DNA from: Boletus sp. NGJ | Taxonomy: Eukaryota; Basidiomycota; Agaricomycetes; Boletales; Boletaceae | Direction: 5' to 3' | DNA: 64,000 nucleotides | NCBI GenBank assembly: GCA_019096195.1 | Contig: JAGTXK010000122.1 | Location: 69,501 to 133,500, forward strand | Part shown: positions 31,751 to 43,500 of the stretch, one piece after another | Layout: each line of letters starts with the position of its first letter | How positions within the stretch are numbered: position 1 is the first letter of the stretch | The notes under the pieces: model-generated | What the model was told of the DNA's origin: nothing | Database searches by the model: none | What the model saw: only the letters and a program-made list of their open reading frames with translations | Position numbers and translations under genes: made by a program

Positions 31751-34189
31751 TGTATATAAAAGTGGTAAAATTTTGTTACAGGTTACACTCCACCTTACCA
31801 AGATCAACAGCAGCAAGCATGCAAGTGATTGCAGCATGAAGGAATGAAGTATGAGTGTAGCATGCACGGCTAACTCCCATCACAAACCTACTGGTATAGT
31901 GCCTGAGTACAAATGATTTAAAAGGCAATTGGTGATCATCAAAGAATAAAATACCAGATGGAGAATGCGCCAACTTGCTTGCCACATGTCACAATATAGA
32001 AGGGGCCAACAGAGCCAGCCATCAGGATATCGAAGTGAAATCTATGGTAAGTCTGCTGGTAGCAAACTTCATTGCCAACCATGAAGGACAAAATGGAAAG
32101 ATGGGGATAGGTGGTGAGAGCACCACTGATCTCAACTATAACAGGCGGATGCACCATCTCTATGTCAGTCATGGTGGCCACCATACTGGCAGATGGGGCA
32201 TGGTTAGGAGGTGTGACAGCAGTGGTGACAAGGATATGAGTGAGAGTAGAAAGAGGAGCAACAACAACAGAGGAGGGATCCTCAACCAGGAGGTTCTCTA
32301 TGCTCGAAAGAGGGCTGGCAGACAATGATCCACTAGAGATGGACTCAGTGGGATCAATGCTGATAGTGGCCTAAACCTGTGTAGCCTCAGTTGTAGTAAG
32401 TCCAAGCATTATGAGCAATGAACAAAGTGCATCTATAGGGAAAGTGCAGAGTGATCAGAAAAAGAGTGAAGAAAATGGGATGACAACTCACCAAGCTGTG
32501 CTTGGCGAGACATAGCACATAATGGTGGAATGACTGAAGACAAGGAGGGAGGGTCAAAGAGTGCACTTAGGTTGGAAGATGGGCTTTAGTACACAAATCT
32601 GAGAAGTTGCAGGTATTCCAGGACTGGAATTGGAGGGGATCCAAGGTGGTGGACAATCAGTGGATCAAATGGTGGTTGGAAGTGAGCTACGATTGAAGCA
32701 TTAATGTGACCAGATCTAACATCTGATGTGGAGACTTACTGGCAGTGAGTGCAGATCAAACAGTGGTTGGAAGTGAGCTATGATTGAAGCATTAATGCAA
32801 TCAGATCTAATATCTGATGTGGAGGCTCCTGAGGCCTCTTTCCCCACTTCCTTTTAGCTTATACCAAAGTTCAAAGATCATACTGTGCATCAGGGGCTCT
32901 AACAAGAATAGTCGTCAAAGTTCCTGGGATATCTATGATCTCTCTGCCTTGGTCACCATCCACATCCTGCACAAAAACTCCTCAGTATCAAATTTCCTTC
33001 ACCTACTCTATTTCTCTATGCCAGCCTCTCTTTCACCTGACCATAATAGGCCACCCCAATTCCTCTGGCTCTCTATCCTACCAGCAGTTTCTCTACAAGG
33101 GTTTGATGTCGGTTTTCATCACAACAGCGATGCTGAAGTGGTAAGCAATAGCTGTTTCTCCATACCTTGCCTCATGAATAGGTGATTAGGTTTTTCAGCT
33201 GAACATTAAGCAAACACTGCAACCTGGTGACCAGAGTTTCAGACTCACCTTGGCATATGATGGCAAAGGCTTAGACAATGACACCAAAGACCACATCATG
33301 CATGAAGATGAGACTGACACACAAGCTGCCAACAATACAGTAACACATGTAAGTAGTGAATCTTTTGTATTATTTTGAACCACCCCAAGTCTGACTATGT
33401 CAGTTGGAGACAGACACAGCCTCCAAGGGCACAACAGCATCCAGCAGAACAGTTCATGTAAGTGGTTTGTTTGATCATTTGATTGCCAGATGGTCTTCAT
33501 TAATTTACAGACTCAGAGTCAAGCAAGAGTGCCACACCTTGTCTCATAGGAGATGTGATCGCCAACTGCTGGGCCTAGTAGTACCTTGCACAGTCATGAA
33601 AAGAGGCACAGGATAGCAGATGGCAAGTAGTCTACATGCATGCTATTTTTGTCATTTTTGCTTTTGCTGCACCACTGTGTCCAATCAAGCAATGTCTAAG
33701 GTTTGTGACTCAGATAACTAGGACAAGTAAAGCACATAAGTTATAGTATCATGGTGATGTGAGATGGTAACACATGAGGTAGCCACTGCAAAAAAAAAGC
33801 TTGGACACTTAGAAAACAACATATGAATATGTTTAACATATGTATACGTATAGTGCTATGAACACAGAGATGTGCAGTGCATGCCTGGCGCACTCCTGAG
33901 TACATCTGGAGCAGTCATTGAGATGTTTGCAAGACTTGTGAGAGAAATCTGAAAAGGATTCTGGACAATCACTTGGGTGCTTGTAAGGCTCTGGAGAGGA
34001 CTTAGGACAATGCTCTGGACAAGGCCATTGATGTATTTGAACTATAGTATGGGCATCTAGGGGACAAATGGCCAGTAAGAATAGTACTATCAACTTAGGA
34101 AGGTGGCCTAAGAGGGGGGGAGTGCCTTGAAAATGTGCTGCCAAGGGTGGCCTGTGTGTGGTGCATCTATGCTCATCCAAATTTTCTCT
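31751..34189. other. Decayed repeat sequence
   Basis: No intact gene. On the minus strand 32,325-31,790 contains FYIVTCGKQVGAFSIW and SGILFFDDHQLPFKSF, faintly like the RNase-H1 N-terminal/viroplasmin fold found in some agaricomycete transposon proteins. Plus-strand frames near 32.8-33.6 kb have no recognisable family. Confidence 0.35.
32664..32826 (+). repeat. Two-copy direct repeat, about 91 bp period
   Basis: GGTTGGAAGTGAGCTA.GATT, GAAGCATTAATG and ATCTGATGTGGAG occur twice (32,664-32,735 and 32,755-32,826). Confidence 0.75.
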
Positions 34190-34941
34190 ACAGGTAAACA
34201 CTACCATATCTTGTGGCACCCTCAGTTTCCTGGCAAGACTGTTGAGTATTTGAAGAGACATCATGGTGCTATCAGCTTCTTGGATGCCCTATAGGCCTTC
34301 CTCAACACTTTGCCTCATGGACGACAATGCTTTGATCCAAATGCTAATGATCAGTTTGATGTTTTCAGCAATCTCACCATTCTAATGCTGCCTAGTGAAC
34401 ATATGCCCAACAAGAACTCTATAAGGATTTGATCTCATTCACAGCATTTGAATGGTCCTCACAAGCCACCAACACCAGCAAGGTTTGACACTGTTCTGAT
34501 CCTGGTTGATAGCAAGTTGTGGCAGCATGGAGGATTTCATGGTAAGCTCTCACTTGTTTATGATTGATATGATACTAGTACCTTGCCACTTTCAGGGCTT
34601 TGTGTTGCCAAAGTGTGAGCAATCTTCAAGTTGCCTCAATACCTTGGCAATTACCCTCACCCTCTCACTTATGTGCATTGGTTCAAGTCCATACAAGGCA
34701 TTGATAACACCATATGGATGTTCTAGATCAGTTGCTCAACTCAGTGGCACATCCCAAATGCAGAAATCATTCCAGTTGATTGCTTGGTCCAGCCATGTCA
34801 TTTAATCCCCAAATTCCCAAATGGAGCTGTCAATCCACTGTAGACAAGGGGGGATACTATGGATGAAGCTGACAATTTTTTTCTGAACAGATATGCAGAT
34901 TTCAGTATTTTTGAACAGTACCAAGTCCACCACAATCTATA
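34190..34941 (+). mobile_element. Plavaka-type DNA transposon, transposase C-terminal relic
   Basis: Plus-strand blocks follow in order: HPQFPGKTVEYLKRHHGAIS, then ARFDTVLILVD near 34,480-34,510, a weak GLCVAKVRAIFKLPQYLG, YVHWFKSIQGIDNTIW, AEIIPVDCLVQPCHLIPKFP and finally FFLNRYADFSIFEQY at about 34,880-34,920. This succession (FDTVLV, VAQVR.IF.LP, YV.WF, CHLIP.FG, FYLN.Y) is the usual C-terminal end of agaricomycete Plavaka transposases and the DUF6830-type region behind them. Several stops and frame changes separate the blocks and the catalytic part is not found upstream, so this is a truncated remnant of a cut-and-paste element. Confidence 0.55.
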
Positions 34942-35988
34942 ACTGCATGGCAGGAGCAGGCAGGCAGGTGGGCAGGCAATAAGTCACCACCAATATGTTA
35001 GCCCATACACTTACATGGTTATAGAATAACCTATGCATCCAGTGAAATTGAGTTGATTGTCCCCACAGCAGATTTGAACAGTTTGTAGATGGGCAGTCCC
35101 CCTTCCTTGGTGGATTCAAACAATTTCAAGTCAAATGGAACACCATGGTAGGTGGATGGGCAGCAGGCAGCAGGCAGCAGGCAGTAGATTGCTGTCAACC
35201 TGGTAGACTGTGCATTCACAGAGTTACAGAATGACCTGTGCATGCAGCACTCCAATCCCTACTTCACCATCCTCATTGCTTGGTGGCCTGGCTTACAAAG
35301 CATGGTGTGGCACTGTAAACCCCTCTTAAACCATTTACTTTATGTAGCACCCTATAGAACATAAGCTTTATTATTTAACATCAATCTGACTACATTATTC
35401 TACAGTATCTTGAACTTCAAAGCTGCTTCAGTGCAGTAGTTGACTGTAGTATTATCTAAAACAAAATCTACTATATTGTGCAATGGTGACTACATAGTTA
35501 CATGGTTGCTACAGCCATATTTCTTTTTTCTCAATGTAGGTGTCATCACAGATGACCTTGGATGCAAGCATGAGGGCAGATACTGTATGAAGAGGCAGTG
35601 GCCAGATGATCCCCATGTAGTCGGGACTCGGGAATAGTTGCTGTAGGAGAATGAGTGCAGTGAATGTGACTGATGGGTGCCTCATTGTATGGGGTGCATG
35701 GGCTATGAAGTGAGGCAGTTTGATTACATTGTTGTCTATAGGTCCTCACAAAAAACACAGCAGCATTGGTGAAAAGTCGCGCAGCTTGATGAGGAATCGC
35801 ACACGAATGGCTCTAAATTCAATTCGCGGGCCGGGTCGAAATAGCATTGCCCTTTGGGCACCCCTGGCCCCAAGGATGGAGAGTAATTCAACAACGAAGT
35901 ACAAGGGGGAATAGCATAAATTTTACGTCGTATTTACTGTGTTGAGGAATGTTGTAAGGATGAGAGAACAAATGTCAGTTCATACCAT
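34942..35988. other. Right border of the repeat island
   Basis: Includes short GGCAGCA/GGCAGGC runs at 34,955-34,980 and 35,158-35,185 in two diverged copies of one stretch, then a shift to higher G+C near 35,760. No gene recognised. Confidence 0.4.
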
Positions 35989-36176
35989 TTAGCTCGAAGA
36001 TGACAGCCGAGTGTGATAGGATGGAGAGAGCTCTCCGCGCGGTGTCAATGGAGGTGAAATATATGCGATGTACGTTAGAATTGTTAGTGATTGCTGTACT
36101 ACGTGAGAAAACAATGAACATAAATCGTGTTGGAGACTAACCCAACAGGTCGAATAAAGAAGGGACATTTTCTGCA

Positions 36177-36998
36177 TCATTCGTGATAATGTTCGTACCA
36201 ACGAAGGTGATATTCCATAGCAGTGCATATTGGCAAAAGTAGTAAGTGAGGTGGTTCGTCCGGCCAACGGTTGACTGTAGGGCAATGATGTACTCGGAGT
36301 AGTTGAATCCTATCCTGGTGAGTAGCAGTACTCGCACATGCAACCGAATGAGCACTCATTAAAAAATCGGTGTCCTGGGACGTCAGCGTATACATCGACA
36401 GTATGAAAGGTAATGGTACGTCTACGAGAAGAGACGACAGCCCATCATCATCAGGCGCTATCCGATATTGTGTTTTAAGAAGATGTGACGAGACATAATG
36501 AATCCCATCGCGCGACCACATCGTGCATTCTTGGGACTGCACAAATTCATGCACAATGCGTGCATCATTCTCGTTCGCGTGCCTGCGTCGACTGACCCTT
36601 CTACTTTTGCGACGTTGCTCGAAGACGAACACGAGATCAGACTCGCAAGGTGCATTACATTCATGACGGCGCAGTTCTTCCACGAGCCGATTCTTAGGCC
36701 AGCGTCGACTAAAAGGAACATGATGAATCGAAGCGACACTCTCCAATGCAGCGACAGTGAGGTACGGAAAGGAATGAACCAGTTGCGTCAGCGACTGAAA
36801 CTGAACGAGTACACAAGGACCCGCTGGCCACAAACGCACTGTCGGGAGCGGCATGTGACGAACACCCACAAAGTCGAACGCATCGCCAAGTCTGCGCGAA
36901 CTGACAACGCCGTTCGCTACGTCCACATCACACTCAACGTCCTCTGAAACGGCCAAAACGACCTGCACGTCCGATTCGTTTACGACCAAGCTCGACAT
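36177..36998 (-). CDS. Uncharacterised protein with a SAP-like helical motif
   Basis: Open frame of 273 residues starting MSSLVVNESDVQVVLAVS. Around residues 78-112 the sequence LTVAALESVASIHHVPFSRR, followed by KNRLVEELRRHEC, resembles a SAP-like helix-turn-helix (leucines spaced as in L..L..I...H.I, a basic turn, then L...L..H.C). A basic cluster follows (RRKSRRVSRRRH). SAP motifs bind nucleic acid, and similar N-terminal modules occur on agaricomycete transposon proteins, so this could be a host gene or a domesticated or decayed element piece beside the island. Downstream frames at 36,355-35,989 are open in other frames and may be further exons, but I found no splice solution. Function not known. 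Confidence 0.4.
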   Translation of the reverse strand: MSSLVVNESDVQVVLAVSEDVECDVDVANGVVSSRRLGDAFDFVGVRHMPLPTVRLWPAGPCVLVQFQSLTQLVHSFPYLTVAALESVASIHHVPFSRRWPKNRLVEELRRHECNAPCESDLVFVFEQRRKSRRVSRRRHANENDARIVHEFVQSQECTMWSRDGIHYVSSHLLKTQYRIAPDDDGLSSLLVDVPLPFILSMYTLTSQDTDFLMSAHSVACASTATHQDRIQLLRVHHCPTVNRWPDEPPHLLLLPICTAMEYHLRWYEHYHE

Positions 36999-37111
36999 GA
37001 TAAAATCGTAGTACTGTTGTTGTAGATAATGGAGTGTTCAGATGATGGAGTATTGTGATGACCGCCAGCCCTCTGCCCTGGGCGACGCGAGCCCCAACAC
37101 TGAGGTTAAGG

Positions 37112-37543
37112 TTAGGTTCCCGTTAAGTCAAGCCAAGACTTCCCACGGGCGTCGACTTTTGGCACTTCCCACGCATTCTTGGATCGCAAACCTGTCCCCT
37201 CCGGGTCCAGGAAAAATTCGCGGAATTCTCCGTGGTTTACCATACCGTACTCACCGGGAGTAGAGTGCTGGGGCAGTTTATGTCGTTTACGTTCGTTCCG
37301 GGAACATTTACGTTTAGACGGCATTGAGTTATGATACGTCCTGACCGTTGCAGAACACTGTGGCAAATTTTCAAGAAGAGTCTGGGATTTGGATATTCCT
37401 GGGGCAAGTCCGAGAACGTCTTTGGATAGGAGGCGTATGTCAGCCAGAGTCTGAATTGCCAGCCAACCGCGCGGAAGTAAGCCATAGTATTCGGAGCTGT
37501 CACTGGCTCTGACGTTTTCAACGACTTCAACGTCTTGACACAT
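37112..37543 (-). CDS. Short uncharacterised open reading frame
   Basis: 143 residues from MCQDVEVVENVRASDSSEYY, with a basic patch (PSKRKCSRNERKRHK) in the middle. No family, signal peptide or membrane segment. Its position in the spacer between two recognisable genes and its normal composition make a small gene possible; it may also be chance. Confidence 0.25.
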   Translation of the reverse strand: MCQDVEVVENVRASDSSEYYGLLPRGWLAIQTLADIRLLSKDVLGLAPGISKSQTLLENLPQCSATVRTYHNSMPSKRKCSRNERKRHKLPQHSTPGEYGMVNHGEFREFFLDPEGTGLRSKNAWEVPKVDARGKSWLDLTGT

Positions 37544-37928
37544 GCATCCTCAGTCCCCTTTAATACCCGAGAAATAGTTCACGTATGAGGCCCAATTGAA
37601 ACAGTCGCTCCGTCTTGATGGACGCGATCCGCTGGAATTACGGACACCGACGCTCACTTTCGGGTCAGAACTAGTAGGCTGGGACTGCCACGTCAACCTG
37701 AGCAGATTAAATTTCTGCGCGCGTGGACCCGAGCGCTGTAGAACCGGATGATCACGCTTTCCACAGGTTGGTTGTTATCTCTGAGTCCCAGAAGGGAATG
37801 ATTGCGAAGTGAATAATTTCTAGGATTTCAAGCAGACAGCGAAACCGCTCGCTATACCGTATGTACATATATGAATCAGGGACTCGGCAGACGGACCCAC
37901 GGCGTATGGCGTATATCTGGAACCATGA

Positions 37929-39692
37929 CTACAACCACAGCACCCTTAGGTCCTCTCTCACCTCGACGTCCGTCCGGACAAAGAGTAGTTCCTTCGTCTG
38001 CGCTTTCTCCCATTCCGCATAAGGGTCAAAAGGGTCTGAGTGTAGTAGCAAGCACAAGTGGTCTTGCTTAGGCACCAAGACTCCCTTTCCACTGGTGTCG
38101 AAACACCAATAGTCCACAACACAGACCGTACACCTCCCGTACCGTGTGCATTCCATGCGCTTTTCTCCTGACCCCTCAAATAAATGCATAGAAGGCGATG
38201 GGAGATCCACAAGAAGCAGTTTGAGTTGTAGACCTCGCTTGGTCATGACAAAGTGCCTGTCGCCTCGCCATGCCCGCTGCGTAAGTCCACTGTCTCCGCT
38301 TACGCTGCTTTCCGTCGCAGCGCGAGCTTCGCCGAGCGCCTTGTAACAACGCGGTGATTCTGGGATGGCGGCACTATCAGCGGATGGACTCCCTGCCCAC
38401 GCCATAATTTCCCACTCCCCACACCTATTGATGATTGCCTCCATTAACCTATAGAAGGCGCGTTGCCCCTCACCATATGCGATCGTCAGGCTCACGTCGA
38501 AGACTCCAATCAGACAGTACGCGATGTCTTCCACTCGAGTTGTCGTCCGGTTCGCCGCCCACATCATCTTTTCGTGAACATTTCGCGTTCCAGGACGGAA
38601 AAAGCGCAGGTCATGATGAGAGATACCTGTTGCTCGCGAAAGTACGTCCAGCATCCCCCCATCTTGCTTATCGTTGAGGCTGTTGCTGAGAGGTACCCAA
38701 TTTTTACCATAGAATTTCATCATCCGAGGAGCCAGCAGCTCCTGCAGAGTCCACCCACGGGTGAACCAAACGTCCTTCCAAACGTCATCGAGTGACGTCG
38801 CCTCGGCCAAGTATGCGATGCAAACGTGAGCGTCGCGGTACCACTTGAACATGGATCGGATAGCTTCCTCAAGCTCAGTGCTGCTGTCCTTATTGATGCA
38901 ACACGTATCTGACCAAGCAAGACTGCATCCATATTCCGCAGCTTTTCCGCAGAAATTCACGAGTTTGCTGTATCCCGCAGGTTCGAACGACATCATGATA
39001 TCGCGGAAAGTCGGTTCGCCTCGTTCGATCCATCGGTGGGAGAACGTGGCGTACTTGAGCTTCCCTCTCATGAGGGCCCTAATCGCTTCATCTCTCGTAG
39101 GCACCGAACGACCCGCTGCCTCCTCGACAACCTTGGCTATGTCGGCTTCTGTAACTGCTATCATGTCGCGGCGGAACATCTTCTTCACCTCTTGGCGAGA
39201 GACGAGCTTCTTCTCTGGGACGTGTACAAGGTAGGTGGGGAGTTCGTTGTTCACATAGGTCGCGAAAACCTCCATGACGTCTGGCAATCCTGTTCGTCCA
39301 AGCTCCTACACAGCAGGTGAGCAAAGGCGAGGCGGATCAACCTGGTGCACCTGCATCAGTGATATCCCCCGAGACGTCCCCCGTAGGTCTGGGCGGTAAC
39401 CTGATCTTGATACCCCTGCCACTGCTCTCAGGCTGACCAAATATTTGTTCAACCGACGCAAATCTATCGCTAGAATAGTATGCGTACCAGTATCTGTCCA
39501 TGAGGAAAAACATGACGGACGTCCTCGATCACTTCTCGCTTTAGCTTGTGAAACTTGGCCTGCGTGCATTGGCGGTGAACATGCGAGTAAGAGCAAGCAC
39601 CACATGCGCCGCACCTTCAGAGCAGTTTGCTCTTCTACGGTCAACGTAGACTCTAGCACAGAGTGAGCGAGGTCTTCGAAAAAGTTGCCCAT
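37929..39692 (-). CDS. HET-domain protein
   Basis: Exon 1 (39,692-39,615) encodes MGNFFEDLAHSVLESTLTVE and ends EQTALK at a GTGCGG donor. The main exon (39,305-37,929) begins ELGRTGLPDVMEVFATYVNN after a TGTGTAG acceptor. The HET domain spans roughly residues 130-320: KYATFSHRW, LAWSDTCCINKDSSTELEEA, WYRDAHVCIAYL, WFTRGWTLQELLAP, then TTRVEDIAYCLIGVFDVSL and IAYGEGQRAFYRLMEAI. HET domains are TIR-related and trigger heterokaryon-incompatibility cell death in ascomycetes; in agaricomycetes the family is expanded and few members have been tested. No NACHT, WD40 or ankyrin part is seen. It borders the repeat island. The intron 39,306-39,614 is long and could hide a small exon. Confidence 0.85.
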
Positions 39693-40511
39693 CACCCGTA
39701 CTTGCAGGAGTGAAGGTCTTGCTGGGGGGACGGTCACCCTATACCTTACCCCACCCCTGACAGCATCCCTTTTATAGGCTCGAAACCGTGATAGGGCTCG
39801 AGGTATGGTTTCATTATCTCCACTGCAACGTGTTGCCCCCATGCCTGTGCTGTGCTGTGACTTTTGCGAAGTCGGGAACCCAGAACCCTCGTTCCGGCGC
39901 AACTTGATTACCCCGATCATTCACCTCATCACCCTATGCACCATCCACCACGTATGGCTGTGGTACGCGTCTTTCGTCTTCTCGTATACGCGCCCGTCAT
40001 GGTATTGCCGACCTCGGGGAGTACGATAATGAAACAGCACTCAGGGTACTGTTTGATTTCGTTGCATCGCATGTGAACAGCCACCGGTCGGCGTCTCGAC
40101 AGCAACACACTCAAAGGCTGTGTCTCACTGCTTGTAGTTGACTTCACGTATGTACCATGGGCGAGGTTAGTGCGAGGATGGGTCTAGACGCGAAAACGCC
40201 ACGTGGGGTGAAGGGCCACGATGATGTAGCGTGTATGATCAACTGGCTTTTCCATGGAAAAAAGGCATCTGGCTCGACGGAAGTTAGGGAGTACCGCACC
40301 GTTCGAGACTCGGAGTAGTCGCACCGCTTCCGATTATGAGTACTAGCCTTCATTCGACTCCCAACAATCCCCCCGCACATCAAAAAGGTTTCATTCGATT
40401 TAGATCGTTCCGTCGTTCCAAAGTACAATAATCATCATCCGCATATACGAGATAGCAACATCACCAGCCCGCCATAATCTCAAGACAAGCAAACACCATA
40501 CAGTAATACAC
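39693..40511. other. Intergenic region between the HET gene and the GCN2 gene
   Basis: 5' flank of the HET-domain gene and 3' flank of GCN2. No other gene seen. Confidence 0.4.
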
Positions 40512-43500
40512 CTAGGATAAGCCATGCGATAAATCGAGTACCTGGATCCGCTCCTCTCGCGTAGCATACAATAAGATAAATGGGTGTCCTTCGGCCTTCC
40601 TTTTGGCTACCGCTTCGCGCAGTTGAAACGCGTACGCCGTTTGCAGTGTCGGCATGGATGACACGATCGTCTTCCATACGTCGTCGTCGTGAATCCAGTT
40701 CGGGCTTCTGACTAGGCTGTCGTATACCGCGCTGGGCACGTCGATCGCGAGCATCGGTATGCCACTGGTTATCGTAGCCTTGAGATGCGCACCGCGCTCA
40801 TAAGCTATCGTTGGAGAGAGAATCAGGCGTCTGGGAAATGTATCTAATGCGTGCCAGATTCACGCGCATACCTCGATCAAGCAAGATCTGTTTCACGTGT
40901 TTTCGCTGCTTCTTCGTATCGAGAGGAAGCATAAGTTGAACGTCGCCGCCGCCCGACGTATCTTTACTGCCAACGCTGGCTGGAATAGTACTTGGATAGT
41001 CAATCGTTCCCGACGTGGACGAATCGATACGCTTCTGTTCCGCAATTTGTTGATGCAGCCAACTGACGAGGTCCTGACGCGATACTAGATGTCTTATCTC
41101 AGTACAGACCCAAGACTGGGTAGTCTAGAGTCTCTCACTTTCATCCTCTGTCCCTCTGAGAATGCTCTTGACCTTGAACGCTGCTTGCTCACGACGAAGC
41201 GGGCGCGGCCTCGGGTACAATGCGAACCTGGGTAGATCCCTTTAAGTGGTCGATATATCACAAGCAAACCGACAGCTTACAGAATTCCTTCGCGAGCACA
41301 GAGATCAACGTGGCTTTCGTTCTCCGCTTCGGCCAGCGTAGCGTCGTACATGATATCAGCACTGATATTATTCTGCCAGAGCAACGCCGCAACCTCGAGC
41401 CTATCTTGAAGGTACCCTGGCTGATACGACATGATATACACGTCGCACCTGCGAGGACTCCAGAAGCCAAAAGATCGCTGTTCCTTTACGAGAGCCTTCA
41501 CCGCCGTGCTTTGAAATGCTGCGAGAGTAACGGTGATCTTGTCAAAAGCTATTTGAACGGCGAATGCACAGATTGGGTCACTCTTCGGTTTGGTAGCAGA
41601 ACACTCAGCAATCAATTTGTCGTATCTGTACAGGCTTGTAAGTCATCTGGAAGTAGATAAAAGGATAAAAGGACGAACCGACCAGCGGCTGCGAGGACGT
41701 CTTGACGTCTCGTACGCCGTACGACCTCCAGACGAAGTCCGTCATTGAAATGCGCATGGTGTGTAGCCCACATTAGTGGACGAAGGTATATCGGACCATT
41801 GAAGCCTGCAGACGTAGCGTATTGAATACTCCGCTTGATTTCCTCTATGGCGGGCTTCATGATGGTGGGTAAGGTGGGTGAAATCTTTTCGAGTTTCATC
41901 AGCAGCCCATCGATATCTTCATCAATTTCTGCGAATATTTCTAGTTCATCTGCAGTGCTCCGTAAGAGTCCTTTCTTCAATAAAGCTGCTCGCTTCTGGG
42001 ATGAAGAAGATTTAGGTTGATTGATGATATCCATGATTGATGGTCGCAGGTCGTCCGGGACTCGGCTGAGGGCTAGTTCGACAACTAGGGCAAAGTTAAA
42101 GCAACTGATGGAGATCAAGAAAAATGACTCACTTCTGGAATGAGAAATATGTATCTCATAACTGTGGGAAAGGTTTGGGAAGCTACGAAGACAATCGTTG
42201 AGAAGCAGTATTATCTCTGCCCCCGCAGCAATCATGCCGTTTTTCATATCGGGGGTGATAATATCCAGAACGGCAGCTTTCACCATTATGGGATGTCCGG
42301 GAACGGCGCTGTAGAATCGATGACTCAACAGGGAGGTTTTCCAATACACAAAGTTGAGTTACCTAGGACGATAGGTGTTCATGATATGAAAGCGTTTAAT
42401 CCGTTTCACACCATTCCTCGCAGCCAGCCTCGCGAACGGTATCAACGCTTGATTGGGTAGAAAAACAACATCACCGTGTCTGTCAATGAACGTAGCCCGC
42501 GGTTCATTCTCTTCCGGATCCGTTGAAGGGATCAATAAAGGCGGTTCAATGTCAACAGCTCCGTGAAGACGAAATATGGTTTTTATTCTGTCTTCGACGA
42601 TAGTATTCAAGTTAGCATGTTCGGGAATATCAGCTTCGAGATCATAAAGCAGATTCCTCGTAGGGCTAATTTGGCTAGCTGGTCGTTTGAAGAGTTCTGA
42701 GAGCAGAGTCTGGTAGTGTGTCGAATCTGGTGTGGCTGTGGAGAAAAAAGAGATTCAGAGGAATAGAAATCACATCAATGACAATGCTCACATATCATCC
42801 TTAAAGCTTCCTTGAAGTATTCATCTTCGACCCTGGGTGGCAGCAACGAGCTTTGTGAGAGTTCCAAAGCGCTTGGCCGCTTTGCAGGGTCATGGCGAAG
42901 GAGCCACGAAATAACTAAACAATGTGAGATGAATACCACTACTCCCTCGAAAACTACCCACTTTCTTTCTGTTTTGTGCGATGTGTTTCCCAATCACGAG
43001 GAAAGTAAACTTCGGGTTTCCGTAGATCCTCAATGACGGCAATGCGCTCCGCTCCCGTGGAGAATGGGTAGTTCATTTCAAAGAATACTATCTAGCAGAC
43101 TTTGGCAGGAGTTACAGAGATGGTGATATCAAAACTCACCCCCAGACTATACATGTCAGCCTTGTTATGATTCCTGGGCCCCTTCTTCCGCGATAAGACC
43201 TCGGGGGCGATGTACAGTTTCGTTCCTACCTCTGGGTGGGGGTTAGCTCACGGAGGCTGTGACCGCCAACAATGTTGCGCTTGCCTAGAGTGAGGTCTGA
43301 GTCCGACTGTGCTACTTGTGGGGATAAGTCCGAGGGATCGACAGCCGCAAGACTCGATGTAGCTAGACCAAAGTCTCCGACTTTATAGGAGAGTGTGTAC
43401 ATTAGTCAATGCTGATATATTCATTCATGTAATCGATCACCTTTGCAGTCGCCTTTCCCATCTAGATATATGCCGTTTGAACAATTAGCAGATCCAATCA

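Noticed and set aside
33833-34264. Cys/His-rich minus-strand frame
   Set aside because: Opposite strand of degenerate repeat DNA; cysteines do not follow any finger spacing.
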